NCBI RefSeq assembly: GCF_004005485.1
Contig: NZ_RZUL01000003.1
Location: 496,001-560,000, forward strand
DNA: 64,000 bases
From: Sphingobium algorifonticola
Lineage (GTDB): Bacteria > Pseudomonadota > Alphaproteobacteria > Sphingomonadales > Sphingomonadaceae
Direction of reading: 5' to 3'
In this document: in pieces, positions 55,511 to 64,000 of the stretch
How the letters are laid out: every line of letters begins with the position of its first letter
Numbering within the stretch: position 1 is the stretch's first letter
Made by a program: the position numbers and the translations under genes
Notes under the pieces: generated by a model
What the model was told of the DNA's origin: nothing
The model's input: only the letters and a program-made list of their open reading frames with translations
The model's database searches: none

Positions 55511-55604
55511 GTCATGCTGAACTTGTTTCAGAATCCATCAGCTCTAAGCCAGCGCAGGTGCGCAAAGGAAGAGAAAATGGATCCTGACTTTCGTCAGGAT
55601 GACG
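55511..55604. repeat. Dispersed repeat (AACTTGTTTCAG type) between rplO and secY
   Basis: GTCATGCTGAACTTGTTTCA begins an element ending near TTTCGTCAGGATGACG, with inverted TCCTGA/TCAGGA at its right side. Related sequence lies at 11855-11945 and a fragment near 16131-16160. It is inside the 271-bp rplO-secY gap. Confidence 0.65.
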
Positions 55605-55621
55605 AAGCAGAAAACACATAA

Positions 55622-55650
55622 CCCCGCCAACCCATTATCGGGCAGCGGGG
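55622..55650 (-). terminator. Hairpin after rplO, possible terminator or attenuator
   Basis: Read on the minus strand: CCCCGC-TG-CCC-GATAAT-GGG-TTG-GCGGGG, followed by TTATGTGTTTTC. It lies about 26 nt after the rplO stop. It could end most of the ribosomal transcript before secY. Confidence 0.6.
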
Positions 55651-55675
55651 TCATGCGTTCAACCCTTGGCAGGGA

Positions 55676-56212
55676 TCACTTCTTGCCTTCAGCCTTGGCA
55701 GCGGCCTTGGCCGAACCCTTCTTGGCCTTCGCCTTTTCGGCAGCCGAGACGGTTTCGAGCACGTCAACCTTGCCACCGGCCTTTTCGACGGCGGCGATTG
55801 CCGATGCCGATGCGCCCGCGACCGAGAAGCTGAGGCCCGTCGCCGTCAGTTCGCCCTTGGCGAGCAGGCGTACGCCGTCCTTGCCACCGCGCGAAATGTT
55901 CGCGGCGCGCAGCGCGGCCTGATCGATGACGGCCTTGGCGTCGAGCTTGCCCGCGTCGATCGCCTTCTGCACCGAACCCAGGTTCACTTCCGCGAAATCC
56001 TTCGCGAAGATATTGTTGAAGCCGCGCTTCGGGATACGCATGTGGAGCGGCATCTGACCGCCCTCGAACCCGTTGATCGCGACGCCCGAACGCGCCTTTG
56101 CGCCCTTCTGGCCACGCCCTGCGGTCTTGCCCTTGCCGGAGCCGATGCCGCGTCCCACGCGCATCCGGCCCTTGCGGGCACCGTCATTGTCCTTGATATC
56201 GTTCAGTTTCAT
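55676..56212 (-). CDS. rplO: 50S ribosomal protein L15
   Basis: A 178-residue L15. The start is [34 protein letters not shown] in pattern (Gly/Lys-rich rRNA-binding arm), then [15 protein letters not shown]. It is longer than E. coli L15 (144) because of an Ala/Lys tail ([18 protein letters not shown]). It is separated from rpmD by 161 bp of repeat DNA. Confidence 0.96.
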   Translation of the reverse strand: MKLNDIKDNDGARKGRMRVGRGIGSGKGKTAGRGQKGAKARSGVAINGFEGGQMPLHMRIPKRGFNNIFAKDFAEVNLGSVQKAIDAGKLDAKAVIDQAALRAANISRGGKDGVRLLAKGELTATGLSFSVAGASASAIAAVEKAGGKVDVLETVSAAEKAKAKKGSAKAAAKAEGKK

Positions 56213-56250
56213 GTGCTTGCACTCGCTTTCGCTTTTGTCGCGCCAATAAG

Positions 56251-56363
56251 CCCCTTCCCTTCAGGGGAGGGGTAGGGGGTGGGGGCTGTCCTGCAACAAC
56301 AGAACCAGCAATCGGGGCAATTTACATGCCCTACCCCAACCCCTCCCCTGAAGGGGAGGGGCT
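56251..56363. repeat. Pair of inverted CTCCCC repeats inserted between rpmD and rplO
   Basis: Two palindromic units in opposite orientation (about 56251-56285 and 56329-56363), each with CCCCTCCCC/GGGGAGGGG arms and an adjoining TAGGGG/CCCCTA stretch. They lie in an intercistronic gap of the ribosomal operon that is normally a few bases long. Confidence 0.8.
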
Positions 56364-56373
56364 TTAGAAGCTA

Positions 56374-56550
56374 TTACTCTACAACTTCCACCATATGCGG
56401 CAGCTTCTTGATCGCGCCGCGGACTTCCGCGGTGTCCTCAAGTTCCACCACACGGTGCATCTTGCCGAGGCCCAGGCCGATCAGAATCTTCTTCTGGTCG
56501 GCGGGGCGGCGGATCGGCGAGCCGATCTGCTTGATCTTGATGGTTGCCAT
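56374..56550 (-). CDS. rpmD: 50S ribosomal protein L30
   Basis: 58 residues, starting [19 protein letters not shown] and ending MVEVVE, with the L30 signature [15 protein letters not shown]. Too short for simple length cut-offs. It starts 5 nt after the rpsE stop. Confidence 0.95.
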   Translation of the reverse strand: MATIKIKQIGSPIRRPADQKKILIGLGLGKMHRVVELEDTAEVRGAIKKLPHMVEVVE

Positions 56551-56555
56551 ATCGC

Positions 56556-57275
56556 TTACTCCGCAATCGCTTCGGCGTCGGCCTGGGCGACTTCGACGCT
56601 GGCGCCACCGCGACGCAGCAGGTCGGCGACCTTCTTGCCGCGACGCTGCGCCACCGACTTGGGGCTGGTCTGTTCGCCCAGCGCCTCGAACGTGGCCCGG
56701 ATCATGTTGTACGGGTTCGACGTGCCGTTGGACTTGGTGACGACATCCGCCACGCCCAGGCTTTCGAACACCGCGCGCATCGGGCCACCGGCGATGATAC
56801 CCGTACCGGCCGGGGCCGAACGCAGCGTCACCTTGCCTGCGCCGAAATGACCAAGGCCGTCATGGTGCAGCGTACGCCCTTCCTTCAGCGGAACGCGAAC
56901 CATCGCCTTCTTCGCGGCGGCGGTTGCCTTGCTGATCGCTTCGGGCACTTCGCGGGCCTTGCCGTGGCCGAAGCCCGCACGACCCTTGCCGTCGCCCACG
57001 ACCACCAGCGCCGCAAAGCCGAAACGCTTGCCGCCCTTCACGGTCTTGGACACGCGGTTGATGTGCACCAGCTTCTCGATCAGTTCTTCGCCCTGATCCT
57101 CGTCGCGGTTGCCGCCACGACGGTCGTCGCGACGACCGCCACGGTTGCGGTCATTGCCGCCACGATTGCCGCCGGGGCCACCTGCCCCACGGCCGCGACG
57201 CGGGCCGCGGCCTTCGGTCGGTGCGGCTTCGGGCGCGTCGACTGCCGCTTCGATGTTGTTTTCGTCAGCCATCAT
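56556..57275 (-). CDS. rpsE: 30S ribosomal protein S5 with Arg/Gly-rich N-terminal extension
   Basis: A 239-residue protein; E. coli S5 has 166. Residues 1-65 are an added acidic then RGG/GRG-rich tail ([24 protein letters not shown]). The core starts at [22 protein letters not shown] and has the usual spectinomycin-loop and C-terminal sequence ([16 protein letters not shown]). The start overlaps the rplR stop (TGATG); a second ATG is one codon later. Confidence 0.96.
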   Translation of the reverse strand: MMADENNIEAAVDAPEAAPTEGRGPRRGRGAGGPGGNRGGNDRNRGGRRDDRRGGNRDEDQGEELIEKLVHINRVSKTVKGGKRFGFAALVVVGDGKGRAGFGHGKAREVPEAISKATAAAKKAMVRVPLKEGRTLHHDGLGHFGAGKVTLRSAPAGTGIIAGGPMRAVFESLGVADVVTKSNGTSNPYNMIRATFEALGEQTSPKSVAQRRGKKVADLLRRGGASVEVAQADAEAIAE

Positions 57276-57634
57276 CAGAACTCCAGACCACCTTCACGGG
57301 CGGCATCGGCCAGCGCCTTCACGCGGCCATGAAACAGAAAGCCCCCGCGGTCGAACACGACCTTGGTCACGCCCGCCTTGGTCGCCGCAGCGGCAATGCG
57401 CTTGCCGACTTCGGCGGCGGCTTCCTTGGTGCAGCCGATCTTGCCGCGCACATCCTTTTCCAGGGTCGATGCCGCAGCGACCGTGTGGCCCTGTGCGTCG
57501 TCGATGACCTGCGCATAGATATGCTGGCCTGAACGGTGGATGCTGAGGCGCGGACGCGGGTTCTGGCCCGAACGCGCCTTGAGTGCGGTGCGGACGCGCT
57601 GACGGCGCCGATCGAAGAGAGAGAGTTTCGCCAT
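57275..57634 (-). CDS. rplR: 50S ribosomal protein L18
   Basis: 119 residues: basic N-terminus [27 protein letters not shown] in pattern, [19 protein letters not shown], and C-terminal [28 protein letters not shown]. It binds 5S rRNA. One-base overlap with rpsE. Confidence 0.97.
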   Translation of the reverse strand: MAKLSLFDRRRQRVRTALKARSGQNPRPRLSIHRSGQHIYAQVIDDAQGHTVAAASTLEKDVRGKIGCTKEAAAEVGKRIAAAATKAGVTKVVFDRGGFLFHGRVKALADAAREGGLEF

Positions 57635-57637
57635 GGC

Positions 57638-58171
57638 TTACTTCTTCTTGCCTTCTTTGCGGAAGATGAACTCGCCCGCATATTTGATGCCCTTGCCCTT
57701 ATAGGGTTCCGGCTTGCGCCAGCGGCGGATTTCTGCGGCGACCTGGCCAACCTGCTGCTTGTCGTTGCCCGTGATGTTGATCGTCGTGTTATCCGGCGTG
57801 GCAATGGTGATGCCTTCGGGAATGGCGAAATCGACATCATGGCTGTAGCCGAGCTGCAACTTCAGCGTCTTGCCCTGCGCATTGGCGCGATAGCCGACGC
57901 CGGTGATCAGCAGCTGCTTCGTAAAGCCTTCGCTGACGCCGGTGATCAGGTTCTGGACCAGCGTGCGCTGCATGCCCCAGAATGCACGGGCCGCCTTCGT
58001 CTTGTTGGCAGGCTGCACCGAAATGCCATCGTTTTCCAGCGTGTAGCTGATTTCGTCGCGCAGCGGCATCGCCAGGGTGCCCTTGGGGCCCTTGACGGAG
58101 AGCTGCCCGCCTTCGATGGTCGCCGTCACCCCTGCGGGGATCGCGACCGGCTTTTTACCGATGCGACTCAT
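57638..58171 (-). CDS. rplF: 50S ribosomal protein L6
   Basis: 177 residues with two similar alpha-beta domains; [15 protein letters not shown] start and C-terminal [26 protein letters not shown]. It binds 23S rRNA near the factor site. One-base overlap with rpsH. Confidence 0.97.
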   Translation of the reverse strand: MSRIGKKPVAIPAGVTATIEGGQLSVKGPKGTLAMPLRDEISYTLENDGISVQPANKTKAARAFWGMQRTLVQNLITGVSEGFTKQLLITGVGYRANAQGKTLKLQLGYSHDVDFAIPEGITIATPDNTTINITGNDKQQVGQVAAEIRRWRKPEPYKGKGIKYAGEFIFRKEGKKK

Positions 58172-58566
58172 CAGAACACCTCCGCCAGCACTTCGCCGCC
58201 GACATTCTGTTCGCGCGCTTCCGCGTCGGACAGAACACCCTTCGGCGTCGAGACAATCGTGATGCCCAGGCCGTTGCGAACGACCGGCAGGTCCTTCGAA
58301 CCGGAATAGACCCGGCGGCCCGGCTTCGAGACGCGCGCGACATGCTTGATCGCGGGCTGGCCCTCGAAATATTTCAGCTCGATGCGCAGGCCGGGATGCT
58401 TGCCCAGATCTTCTTCGGAATAGCCACGGATGTAGCCTTCCCGCTGCAACACATCGAGAACGCGCGCACGCAGCTTGCTGGCGGGGGACATCACGCTGTC
58501 CTTCTTCGCCTGCTGGCCGTTGCGGATGCGGGTGAGCATATCACCCAAAGGATCGGTCAATGCCAT
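58171..58566 (-). CDS. rpsH: 30S ribosomal protein S8
   Basis: 131 residues; [14 protein letters not shown] start and [31 protein letters not shown] end, the rRNA-binding C-terminus. In E. coli S8 represses the spc operon; no matching site was identified here. Confidence 0.97.
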   Translation of the reverse strand: MALTDPLGDMLTRIRNGQQAKKDSVMSPASKLRARVLDVLQREGYIRGYSEEDLGKHPGLRIELKYFEGQPAIKHVARVSKPGRRVYSGSKDLPVVRNGLGITIVSTPKGVLSDAEAREQNVGGEVLAEVF

Positions 58567-58578
58567 GAGATGATATCC

Positions 58579-58884
58579 TTACCAGCTCGACTTGGTGACG
58601 CCGGGGATCAGGCCCTTGTTGGCCAGATCGCGCAGCTGAATGCGGCAGAGCCGGAACTTGCGATAATAAGCGCGCGGACGACCCGTCACTTCGCAACGGT
58701 TGCGAACCCGCGTCGGGTTCCCGTTGCGGGGGATCTCGGCCATCTTCAGGCGTGCGATAAGACGCTCGCCATCATCTGCGCTGGTGTCGGCGGCAATCGC
58801 CTTCAGCCGGGCATATTTGCCGGCATATTTCTTCACCAGCTTCTTACGCCGTTCGTTCTTGTTGATGGAACTCAGTTTCGCCAT
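58579..58884 (-). CDS. rpsN: 30S ribosomal protein S14 (zinc-free form)
   Basis: 101 residues, the long C-minus type: only two cysteines ([20 protein letters not shown]) instead of the four-cysteine zinc knuckle, so it needs no zinc. Confidence 0.96.
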   Translation of the reverse strand: MAKLSSINKNERRKKLVKKYAGKYARLKAIAADTSADDGERLIARLKMAEIPRNGNPTRVRNRCEVTGRPRAYYRKFRLCRIQLRDLANKGLIPGVTKSSW

Positions 58885-58919
58885 GACTTAAGTTCTCTTC
58901 CTTTCTCTGGCAGGTCCGC

Positions 58920-59498
58920 TCACGCGGCCTGCTTTGCCTCTTCAACCGGGAACGGGAAACCGAACAGGCGCAGCAGCTCGCGCGCCTCGTCGTCCGTCTT
59001 CGCGGTCGTGGTGACGATGATGTCCATGCCGCGCACCTTTTCGATGCGGTCATAGTTGATTTCCGGGAAAATGATCTGTTCCTTGATCCCGAAGGCATAG
59101 TTGCCACGGCCGTCGAAGGACTTCGGGTTCAGACCACGGAAATCGCGGATGCGGGGCATGGCGATGGTCACCATGCGATCCAGAAACTCGTACATGCGTT
59201 CACGGCGCAGCGTTACCTTCGCACCGATCGGCATGCCTTCGCGCAGCTTGAACTGGGCGATCGACTTCTTGGCCTTGGTAATCACCGGCTTCTGGCCCGC
59301 GATCAGCTCCATTTCCTCGGCGGCCGCAGTGACCTTCTTCTTGTCCTGCGTCGCTTCGCCCACACCCATGTTCAGAACGATCTTCTCGATCTTCGGAACT
59401 TCCATGTGGTTCTTGTAGCCGAACTTCTCGGTCATCGCCTTGATGATGGTCTCATCATAGAGCGCCTTCATCCGCGGCGTATATTTTTCATCAGCCAT
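58920..59498 (-). CDS. rplE: 50S ribosomal protein L5
   Basis: 192 residues, a little longer than E. coli (179). Signature [16 protein letters not shown]; then [24 protein letters not shown]. It binds 5S rRNA. Overlaps rplX by 8 bp. Confidence 0.97.
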   Translation of the reverse strand: MADEKYTPRMKALYDETIIKAMTEKFGYKNHMEVPKIEKIVLNMGVGEATQDKKKVTAAAEEMELIAGQKPVITKAKKSIAQFKLREGMPIGAKVTLRRERMYEFLDRMVTIAMPRIRDFRGLNPKSFDGRGNYAFGIKEQIIFPEINYDRIEKVRGMDIIVTTTAKTDDEARELLRLFGFPFPVEEAKQAA

Positions 59499-59808
59499 CG
59501 ATGCTCTCCCCGGACTTCACGGCCACGCGGACCTTCTTGCCGTCCTTGGTCTCGAAACGCACACGGGTGGGCTTGCCATCCGCGCCGGCGATCGCGACGT
59601 TCGAAATATGCAGCGGCGCGGGCTTGCGATCTATGCCGCCCTGCGGGTTCGCCTGGTCGGGCTTGCGATGCCTCGCATGAACGTTGATGCCTTCCACCAG
59701 CACCTTGTCGTCCTTCGGGAACATCTGGAGCACGGTGCCGGTACGGCCCTTGTCCTTGCCCGCGAGCACGATGACCTTGTCGCCCTTCTTGATGCGTGCG
59801 GCGCTCAT
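59491..59808 (-). CDS. rplX: 50S ribosomal protein L24
   Basis: 105 residues with the KOW motif [21 protein letters not shown] and the downstream [11 protein letters not shown]. An assembly initiator of the large subunit. Its start shares one base with the rplN stop. Confidence 0.97.
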   Translation of the reverse strand: MSAARIKKGDKVIVLAGKDKGRTGTVLQMFPKDDKVLVEGINVHARHRKPDQANPQGGIDRKPAPLHISNVAIAGADGKPTRVRFETKDGKKVRVAVKSGESIDG

Positions 59809-60176
59809 TACAGCACCTCCGGCGCAAGGCTGATGATCTTCATGTGCTTGCGCGCGCGCAGCTCACGGACCACGGGGCCGAAGATACGGGTGCCGATCGG
59901 CTCCTCGTTCTTGTTCACCAGCACGGCGGCGTTGCCGTCGAAACGGATCACGCTGCCGTCGGGACGACGGATGTCCTTGGCGGTGCGCACGATGACGGCA
60001 CGGTGCACGTCACCCTTTTTCACGCGACCCTTGGGCTGCGCTTCCTTCACGGAGACGACGATGATGTCGCCCACGCTGGCAAAGCGCCGCTTGGAGCCGC
60101 CAAGCACCTTGATGCACTGGACGCGCTTGGCACCCGAATTATCGGCCACCTCAAGATTTGACTGCATCTGGATCAT
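59808..60176 (-). CDS. rplN: 50S ribosomal protein L14
   Basis: 122 residues; [27 protein letters not shown] in pattern and C-terminal [23 protein letters not shown]. It is separated from rpsQ by 76 nt, the traditional S10/spc operon boundary, so a promoter may lie there. Confidence 0.97.
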   Translation of the reverse strand: MIQMQSNLEVADNSGAKRVQCIKVLGGSKRRFASVGDIIVVSVKEAQPKGRVKKGDVHRAVIVRTAKDIRRPDGSVIRFDGNAAVLVNKNEEPIGTRIFGPVVRELRARKHMKIISLAPEVL

Positions 60177-60252
60177 GGATCCGGTTCCTTCTTACTTGGC
60201 TTTCCGGGGCATTGTATAGACTTAGCCTCGGGAGTTCCGTGTTCGTGTCAGC

Positions 60253-60516
60253 TTACGAAGCGACTTCGGGCGACTTGTGCGTATCGACCCGCTCGATGAC
60301 CTTCCAGGTCTTGAGCTTGGAGATAGGCGCGGTCTCCTCGATGCGAACGGTTTCACCTTCGTGATAGGCGTTCGCTTCGTCGTGAGCGTGATACTTCTTC
60401 GAACGGCGAATGATCTTGCCGTAGAGCGGGTGCTTCACCTTGCGCTCCACGCGGACCACCACCGTCTTGTCGGTCTTGTCGGAAACGATCGTTCCCGTAA
60501 GCACGCGCTTGGGCAT
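60253..60516 (-). CDS. rpsQ: 30S ribosomal protein S17
   Basis: 87 residues; [33 protein letters not shown] pattern, the family OB fold. Last gene of the S10 part. Confidence 0.97.
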   Translation of the reverse strand: MPKRVLTGTIVSDKTDKTVVVRVERKVKHPLYGKIIRRSKKYHAHDEANAYHEGETVRIEETAPISKLKTWKVIERVDTHKSPEVAS

Positions 60517-60530
60517 AATGCGTTCCTTCC

Positions 60531-60740
60531 TTACTTCGCCGCGGCAGCCGAGCGCGAACGCTCGTTCTGCAACGTCATGATCTGTGCGATCGAGCGACGG
60601 ACTTCGCGAACGCGGCTGGGCTTTTCCAGCTGGTTCGTGGCCGCCTGAAAGCGCAGGTTGAACTGCTCGCGCTTCAGATTGCCGAGTTCGGTCGACAACT
60701 CGTCGTCGGTCTTGGTCTTGAGGTCAGCTACGTTTGCCAT
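60531..60740 (-). CDS. rpmC: 50S ribosomal protein L29
   Basis: 69 residues from ATG 60740 ([15 protein letters not shown]), with [31 protein letters not shown] as the family core. An in-frame upstream start at 60782 lies inside rplP and is not used. Confidence 0.95.
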   Translation of the reverse strand: MANVADLKTKTDDELSTELGNLKREQFNLRFQAATNQLEKPSRVREVRRSIAQIMTLQNERSRSAAAAK

Positions 60741-60744
60741 GTCC

Positions 60745-61176
60745 TCAGGCTCCCAGATGCGAGGTGTCACCCAGACGGGCAACGACCTTGGTCTTGATGG
60801 GCAGCTTCATCGCAGCGCGCGAGAAAGCCTCTGCGGCCAGCGGGCCGGGCACGCCGTCCAGCTCGAACAGGATGCGACCCGGCTTCACGCGGGCGGCCCA
60901 ATATTCGATCGAACCCTTGCCCTTGCCCTGGCGGACTTCGGCAGGCTTCTTCGACACCGGCACATCCGGGAAGATGCGGATCCACAAACGACCCTGACGG
61001 CGGATGTGGCGGGTGATCGCACGGCGGGCCGCTTCGATCTGACGCGCGGTCAGACGATCGGGTTCCATGGCCTTGAGGCCATAGGAGCCGAAGTTCAGGT
61101 CCGTGCCACCCTTGGCCTCGCCCTTGATCCGGCCCTTGAAGGCCTTGCGAAACTTCATTTTCTTCGGTTGCAGCAT
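60745..61176 (-). CDS. rplP: 50S ribosomal protein L16
   Basis: 143 residues; [19 protein letters not shown] pattern, [28 protein letters not shown] and LFELDGVP. It contacts the A site. Confidence 0.97.
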   Translation of the reverse strand: MLQPKKMKFRKAFKGRIKGEAKGGTDLNFGSYGLKAMEPDRLTARQIEAARRAITRHIRRQGRLWIRIFPDVPVSKKPAEVRQGKGKGSIEYWAARVKPGRILFELDGVPGPLAAEAFSRAAMKLPIKTKVVARLGDTSHLGA

Positions 61177-61193
61177 GATGCTCTACCTTGTCC

Positions 61194-61889
61194 TTAGCGG
61201 GCCGGGCGCACGCCGGAGGTCTGAGCCTCCAGCATGAGCCGGTCCGTTGCCATCGGGTCATGGCCCAGGATTTCGCCCTTGAAGATCCATACCTTCACGC
61301 CGCACACGCCATAAGCGGTGTGTGCCGTCGCTTCGGCATAGTCGACGTTGCCGCGCAGCGTGTGCAGCGGAACGCGGCCTTCGCGATACCATTCGACGCG
61401 CGCGATTTCCGCGCCGCCAAGACGGCCACCGCAAGTGATCTTGATGCCTTCGGCACCAAGACGCAGCGCCGACTGCACCGCGCGCTTCATGGCGCGACGG
61501 AAAGCGATGCGGCGCTCGAGCTGGTCGGCGACGCCCTGGGCAACCAGGCGGCTGTCGATTTCAGGCTTGCGGATTTCGACGATGTTGAGGCTGACGTCGG
61601 ACGAGGTGAACTCGCCCAGCTTCTTGCGCAGCTTCTCGATGTCGGCACCCTTCTTACCGATGATGACACCGGGACGCGCAGCATAGATCGACACGCGGCA
61701 CAGCTTGGCCGGGCGTTCGATCACCACCTTCGAGATCGCGGCCTGCGGCAGGGTCTTGAAGATGAATGTGCGGATCTTGATGTCTTCCATCAGCAGACGG
61801 CCATAGTCCGCGCCTTCGGCGAACCAGCGGCTGTCCCATGTACGGTTGATCTGGAGACGCAGACCGATCGGATTGCTCTTGTGACCCAT
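61194..61889 (-). CDS. rpsC: 30S ribosomal protein S3
   Basis: 231 residues; [22 protein letters not shown] start and the KH motif [18 protein letters not shown]. It forms part of the mRNA entry helicase. 4 nt after rplV. Confidence 0.97.
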   Translation of the reverse strand: MGHKSNPIGLRLQINRTWDSRWFAEGADYGRLLMEDIKIRTFIFKTLPQAAISKVVIERPAKLCRVSIYAARPGVIIGKKGADIEKLRKKLGEFTSSDVSLNIVEIRKPEIDSRLVAQGVADQLERRIAFRRAMKRAVQSALRLGAEGIKITCGGRLGGAEIARVEWYREGRVPLHTLRGNVDYAEATAHTAYGVCGVKVWIFKGEILGHDPMATDRLMLEAQTSGVRPAR

Positions 61890-61893
61890 AGCT

Positions 61894-62280
61894 TTACGCC
61901 TCTGCCTCTTCTGCCTGCTCGCGGACGACGATACGCACCCGGCTGAACGGCTTCAGGATGCGGGTGGACTTGCCACGACCGCGCGTGTGGAACCGCTTCA
62001 TCGTCAGCGCCTTGCCGACCGATGCTTCGGCGACGACCAGTGCGTCGACATCCAGATTATGGTTGTTTTCGGCGTTCGCGATGGCCGAAGCCAGCACCTT
62101 GCGCACATCCACAGCCATGGCCTTGGTCGAGAAGGCCAGGACGTTCATGGCGTCCTCGACCTTGCGACCACGGATCAGCGCGGCGACCAGGTTCAGCTTC
62201 TGGGCGGAACCACGGATCGTCGTGCCGACGGCCAGCGCCTCATTGTCGGCCACCCGACGGGGAGACTTTTCCTTGCCCAT
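61894..62280 (-). CDS. rplV: 50S ribosomal protein L22
   Basis: 128 residues from ATG 62280, which shares a base with the rpsS stop. Core [26 protein letters not shown], tunnel hairpin [20 protein letters not shown]. The longer frame to 62652 is not real. Confidence 0.96.
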   Translation of the reverse strand: MGKEKSPRRVADNEALAVGTTIRGSAQKLNLVAALIRGRKVEDAMNVLAFSTKAMAVDVRKVLASAIANAENNHNLDVDALVVAEASVGKALTMKRFHTRGRGKSTRILKPFSRVRIVVREQAEEAEA

Positions 62281-62555
62281 TAGCGTTTGCCCTTCTTGTC
62301 GGCGGCATGGCCGGGGAAGTAGCGCGTCGGCGCGAACTCGCCCAGCTTGTGGCCGACCATTTCCTCGTTCACCGAAACGGGAACATGCTTGCGGCCGTTG
62401 TAGACGTTGAACGTCAGGCCAACGAACTGCGGCAGGATCGTCGAGCGGCGCGACCAGGTCTTGATCGGCGCGCGCGCGTTGGTTTCCTGCGCGGTTTCCG
62501 CCTTCTTCAGAAGGCTGAGGTCCACGAACGGACCTTTCCAGACGGAACGAGCCAT
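62280..62555 (-). CDS. rpsS: 30S ribosomal protein S19
   Basis: 91 residues; [20 protein letters not shown] start and [24 protein letters not shown] end, typical of S19. Confidence 0.97.
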   Translation of the reverse strand: MARSVWKGPFVDLSLLKKAETAQETNARAPIKTWSRRSTILPQFVGLTFNVYNGRKHVPVSVNEEMVGHKLGEFAPTRYFPGHAADKKGKR

Positions 62556-62558
62556 CGC

Positions 62559-63395
62559 TTACCTCTTCTTCTTCGCATGACGCGACCGGATGATCATCTT
62601 GTCGGTCGACTTGTTGTGGCGAGTGCGTGCACCCTTGGTCGGCTTGCCCCATGGCGTCACCGGATGGCGACCGCCCGAGGTCCGGCCTTCACCACCGCCG
62701 TGCGGATGGTCGACCGGGTTCTTTGCAACACCGCGCGTCAGCGGACGGCGGCCCAGCCAGCGGTTGCGGCCAGCCTTCGCCAGGTTGGTGTTGGCGTTGT
62801 CCGGGTTGGAGACGGCGCCCACGGTGCCCATGCATTCCGCACGGATGTACCGCTGTTCGCCCGAGTTGAGGCGCACCATCACCATGCCGCGATCGCGGCC
62901 GACAAGCTGCGCGTAGGTCCCGGCGGACCGTGCGAGCTGACCGCCCTTGCCCGGCTTCATCTCCACATTGTGGATGATGGTGCCGACCGGCATCTGGCCC
63001 AGTTCCATGGCGTTGCCAGGCTTCACGTCGGTCTTCTTCGCGGCGATCACCTTGTCACCGGGCGCAAGGCGCTGCGGCGCGAGGATATAGGCCTGCTCCC
63101 CATCGGGATAGCTGACCAGCGCGATGAACGCGGTGCGGTTGGGGTCATATTCCAGACGCTCGACCGTGCCTTCCACGTCCCACTTGCGACGCTTGAAGTC
63201 GATGATGCGATAGCGCTGCTTGTGGCCGCCCGCGATGCCGCGGCTGGTCACATGACCCTTGTTGTTGCGGCCGCCCGTCTTGCGCTTGCCTTCGGTCAGC
63301 GCCTTGACCGGCTTGCCCTTGTGCAGCGCGGACCGATCGACGAGGATCAGGCCGCGGCGTGCGGGGCTGGTCGGATTATAATGCTTGAGTGCCAT
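62559..63395 (-). CDS. rplB: 50S ribosomal protein L2
   Basis: 278 residues; [22 protein letters not shown] start and C-terminal [28 protein letters not shown] (the essential histidine is in HPHGGGEG). It helps form the peptidyl transferase centre. Confidence 0.97.
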   Translation of the reverse strand: MALKHYNPTSPARRGLILVDRSALHKGKPVKALTEGKRKTGGRNNKGHVTSRGIAGGHKQRYRIIDFKRRKWDVEGTVERLEYDPNRTAFIALVSYPDGEQAYILAPQRLAPGDKVIAAKKTDVKPGNAMELGQMPVGTIIHNVEMKPGKGGQLARSAGTYAQLVGRDRGMVMVRLNSGEQRYIRAECMGTVGAVSNPDNANTNLAKAGRNRWLGRRPLTRGVAKNPVDHPHGGGEGRTSGGRHPVTPWGKPTKGARTRHNKSTDKMIIRSRHAKKKR

Positions 63396-63405
63396 CTATC
63401 CCGCC

Positions 63406-63726
63406 TCAAATACCGGTGGTGACGTCAATTTGCTTACTGTCGGCAGTAAGCGTGACGATCGCCTTCTTGAAATCGGAACGCTTGTAGGGCTTGCCCTTCC
63501 AGCGTTTCACCTTGCCCTTCTGGACGATGGTGTTCACGGCCTTCACCGTCACGCCGAACAGCGCCTCGATGGCGGCCTTGATCTCAGGCTTGGAGGCATC
63601 GTTGGCGACCTTGAAAACAACGGCGTTGTTCTCGGACAACAGCGTCGCCTTTTCGGTGATGTGCGGCGCGACGACGACGTCGTAATGACGGTTGTCGACG
63701 GCGATCTTGGCGGGCTTTTTAGCCAT
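63406..63726 (-). CDS. rplW: 50S ribosomal protein L23
   Basis: 106 residues; [16 protein letters not shown] and [26 protein letters not shown]. It sits at the tunnel exit and docks trigger factor. Overlaps the rplD end by 8 bp. Confidence 0.97.
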   Translation of the reverse strand: MAKKPAKIAVDNRHYDVVVAPHITEKATLLSENNAVVFKVANDASKPEIKAAIEALFGVTVKAVNTIVQKGKVKRWKGKPYKRSDFKKAIVTLTADSKQIDVTTGI

Positions 63727-64000
63727 GGAAACGGGCCTCCAGCTTTTCGACCGCCGCGCGGGTCAGGACCAGCGAGTCGGCACGGAGAATGTCGTAGACA
63801 TTGGCACCCACGGCGGGGAGCACATTGACGCCGACGATATTGGACGATGCACGGGCGAAGCTGACGTTGATCGCGTCGCCGTCGATGAACAGCGCCTTGC
63901 CCAGGCCCAGACCGGCGAGCTTGCCGACCAGTTCCTGCGTCTTGCCGTCCTTGACGTCGAGATTGTCGAGCACCGTCAGCGTGCCGGCCTTCGCCTTGGC
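63719..64000 (-). CDS. rplD: 50S ribosomal protein L4 (partial, cut by window edge)
   Basis: The C-terminal 93 or so codons of L4, including [44 protein letters not shown] and [17 protein letters not shown]. The remainder, with the tunnel loop, lies past the right edge. Confidence 0.95.
   Translation of the reverse strand, partial: AKAKAGTLTVLDNLDVKDGKTQELVGKLAGLGLGKALFIDGDAINVSFARASSNIVGVNVLPAVGANVYDILRADSLVLTRAAVEKLEARFHG

Overview
The window is a high-GC chromosomal segment from an alphaproteobacterium, most likely a member of the Sphingomonadales. This is inferred from protein flavour and gene arrangement: an Arg/Gly-rich extension on ribosomal protein S5, a metZ-apaG pair, MerC-domain and DUF1275 proteins, GntR-type operators, and several families of short palindromic intergenic repeats. 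There is no phage, IS element, CRISPR array or rRNA, and I saw no tRNA. Gene content is mostly housekeeping, with one clear accessory catabolic cluster at the left end and a small lipid-remodelling operon near 49-51 kb.

Left part (1-9.3 kb, minus strand). This is a quinohemoprotein amine dehydrogenase (QHNDH) operon: qhpA (diheme alpha subunit), qhpD (radical SAM/SPASM crosslinking enzyme), qhpC (gamma subunit, which becomes the cofactor peptide), qhpB (beta-propeller subunit), a short QhpG-like flavoprotein, and a QhpF-like ABC exporter cut by the window edge. The genes are tightly coupled by ATGA overlaps. An MHS-type MFS transporter lies upstream in the same direction, followed by a SIMPL-domain periplasmic protein. 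A plus-strand MerC-domain gene follows, preceded by a Zur-box-like palindrome, then an ABC-F (Uup) ATPase.

12-19.6 kb. A minus-strand string leuB-metZ-apaG-lysR-GNAT with short gaps and stop/start overlaps, then recO, then plus-strand genes for a periplasmic DsrE-like protein and a DapA-family aldolase with candidate GntR-type operators, and a small two-helix membrane protein.

19.9-32 kb. uvrC and kup, then a cytochrome c maturation cluster (ccmC, an overlooked 43-codon ccmD, ccmE, ccmF, ccmG, ccmH, ccmI-like) without ccmA or ccmB. This fits a cell that makes c-type cytochromes such as QhpA. purF is transcribed divergently, followed by an SDR gene and a tiny Arg-rich protein.

32-51.8 kb. 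recG / sdhE / mfd, an Ala/Pro-rich membrane-anchored protein, a marR-SBF-transporter pair, an acyl-CoA dehydrogenase, two tandem exported TPR paralogues, and gyrA (TTG start; Met at the usual quinolone-contact Asp position). Next come btaA-btaB for betaine lipid synthesis behind a Pho-box-like direct repeat, a 61-codon small protein and a DUF1275 membrane protein.

51.8-64 kb. gdhA, then the S10/spc ribosomal protein operon read on the minus strand, from rplD (cut by the right edge) through rplO, secY and adk. Palindromic repeats have been inserted between rpmD and rplO, between rplO and secY, and just after adk. The usual rpsM-rpsK-rpoA-rplQ block does not follow adk.

The most distinctive biology is the peptide-derived cofactor system (qhp). 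Next are three predicted metal- or nutrient-responsive control sites (Zur-like, Pho-like, GntR-like) and the repeat invasion of the ribosomal operon.
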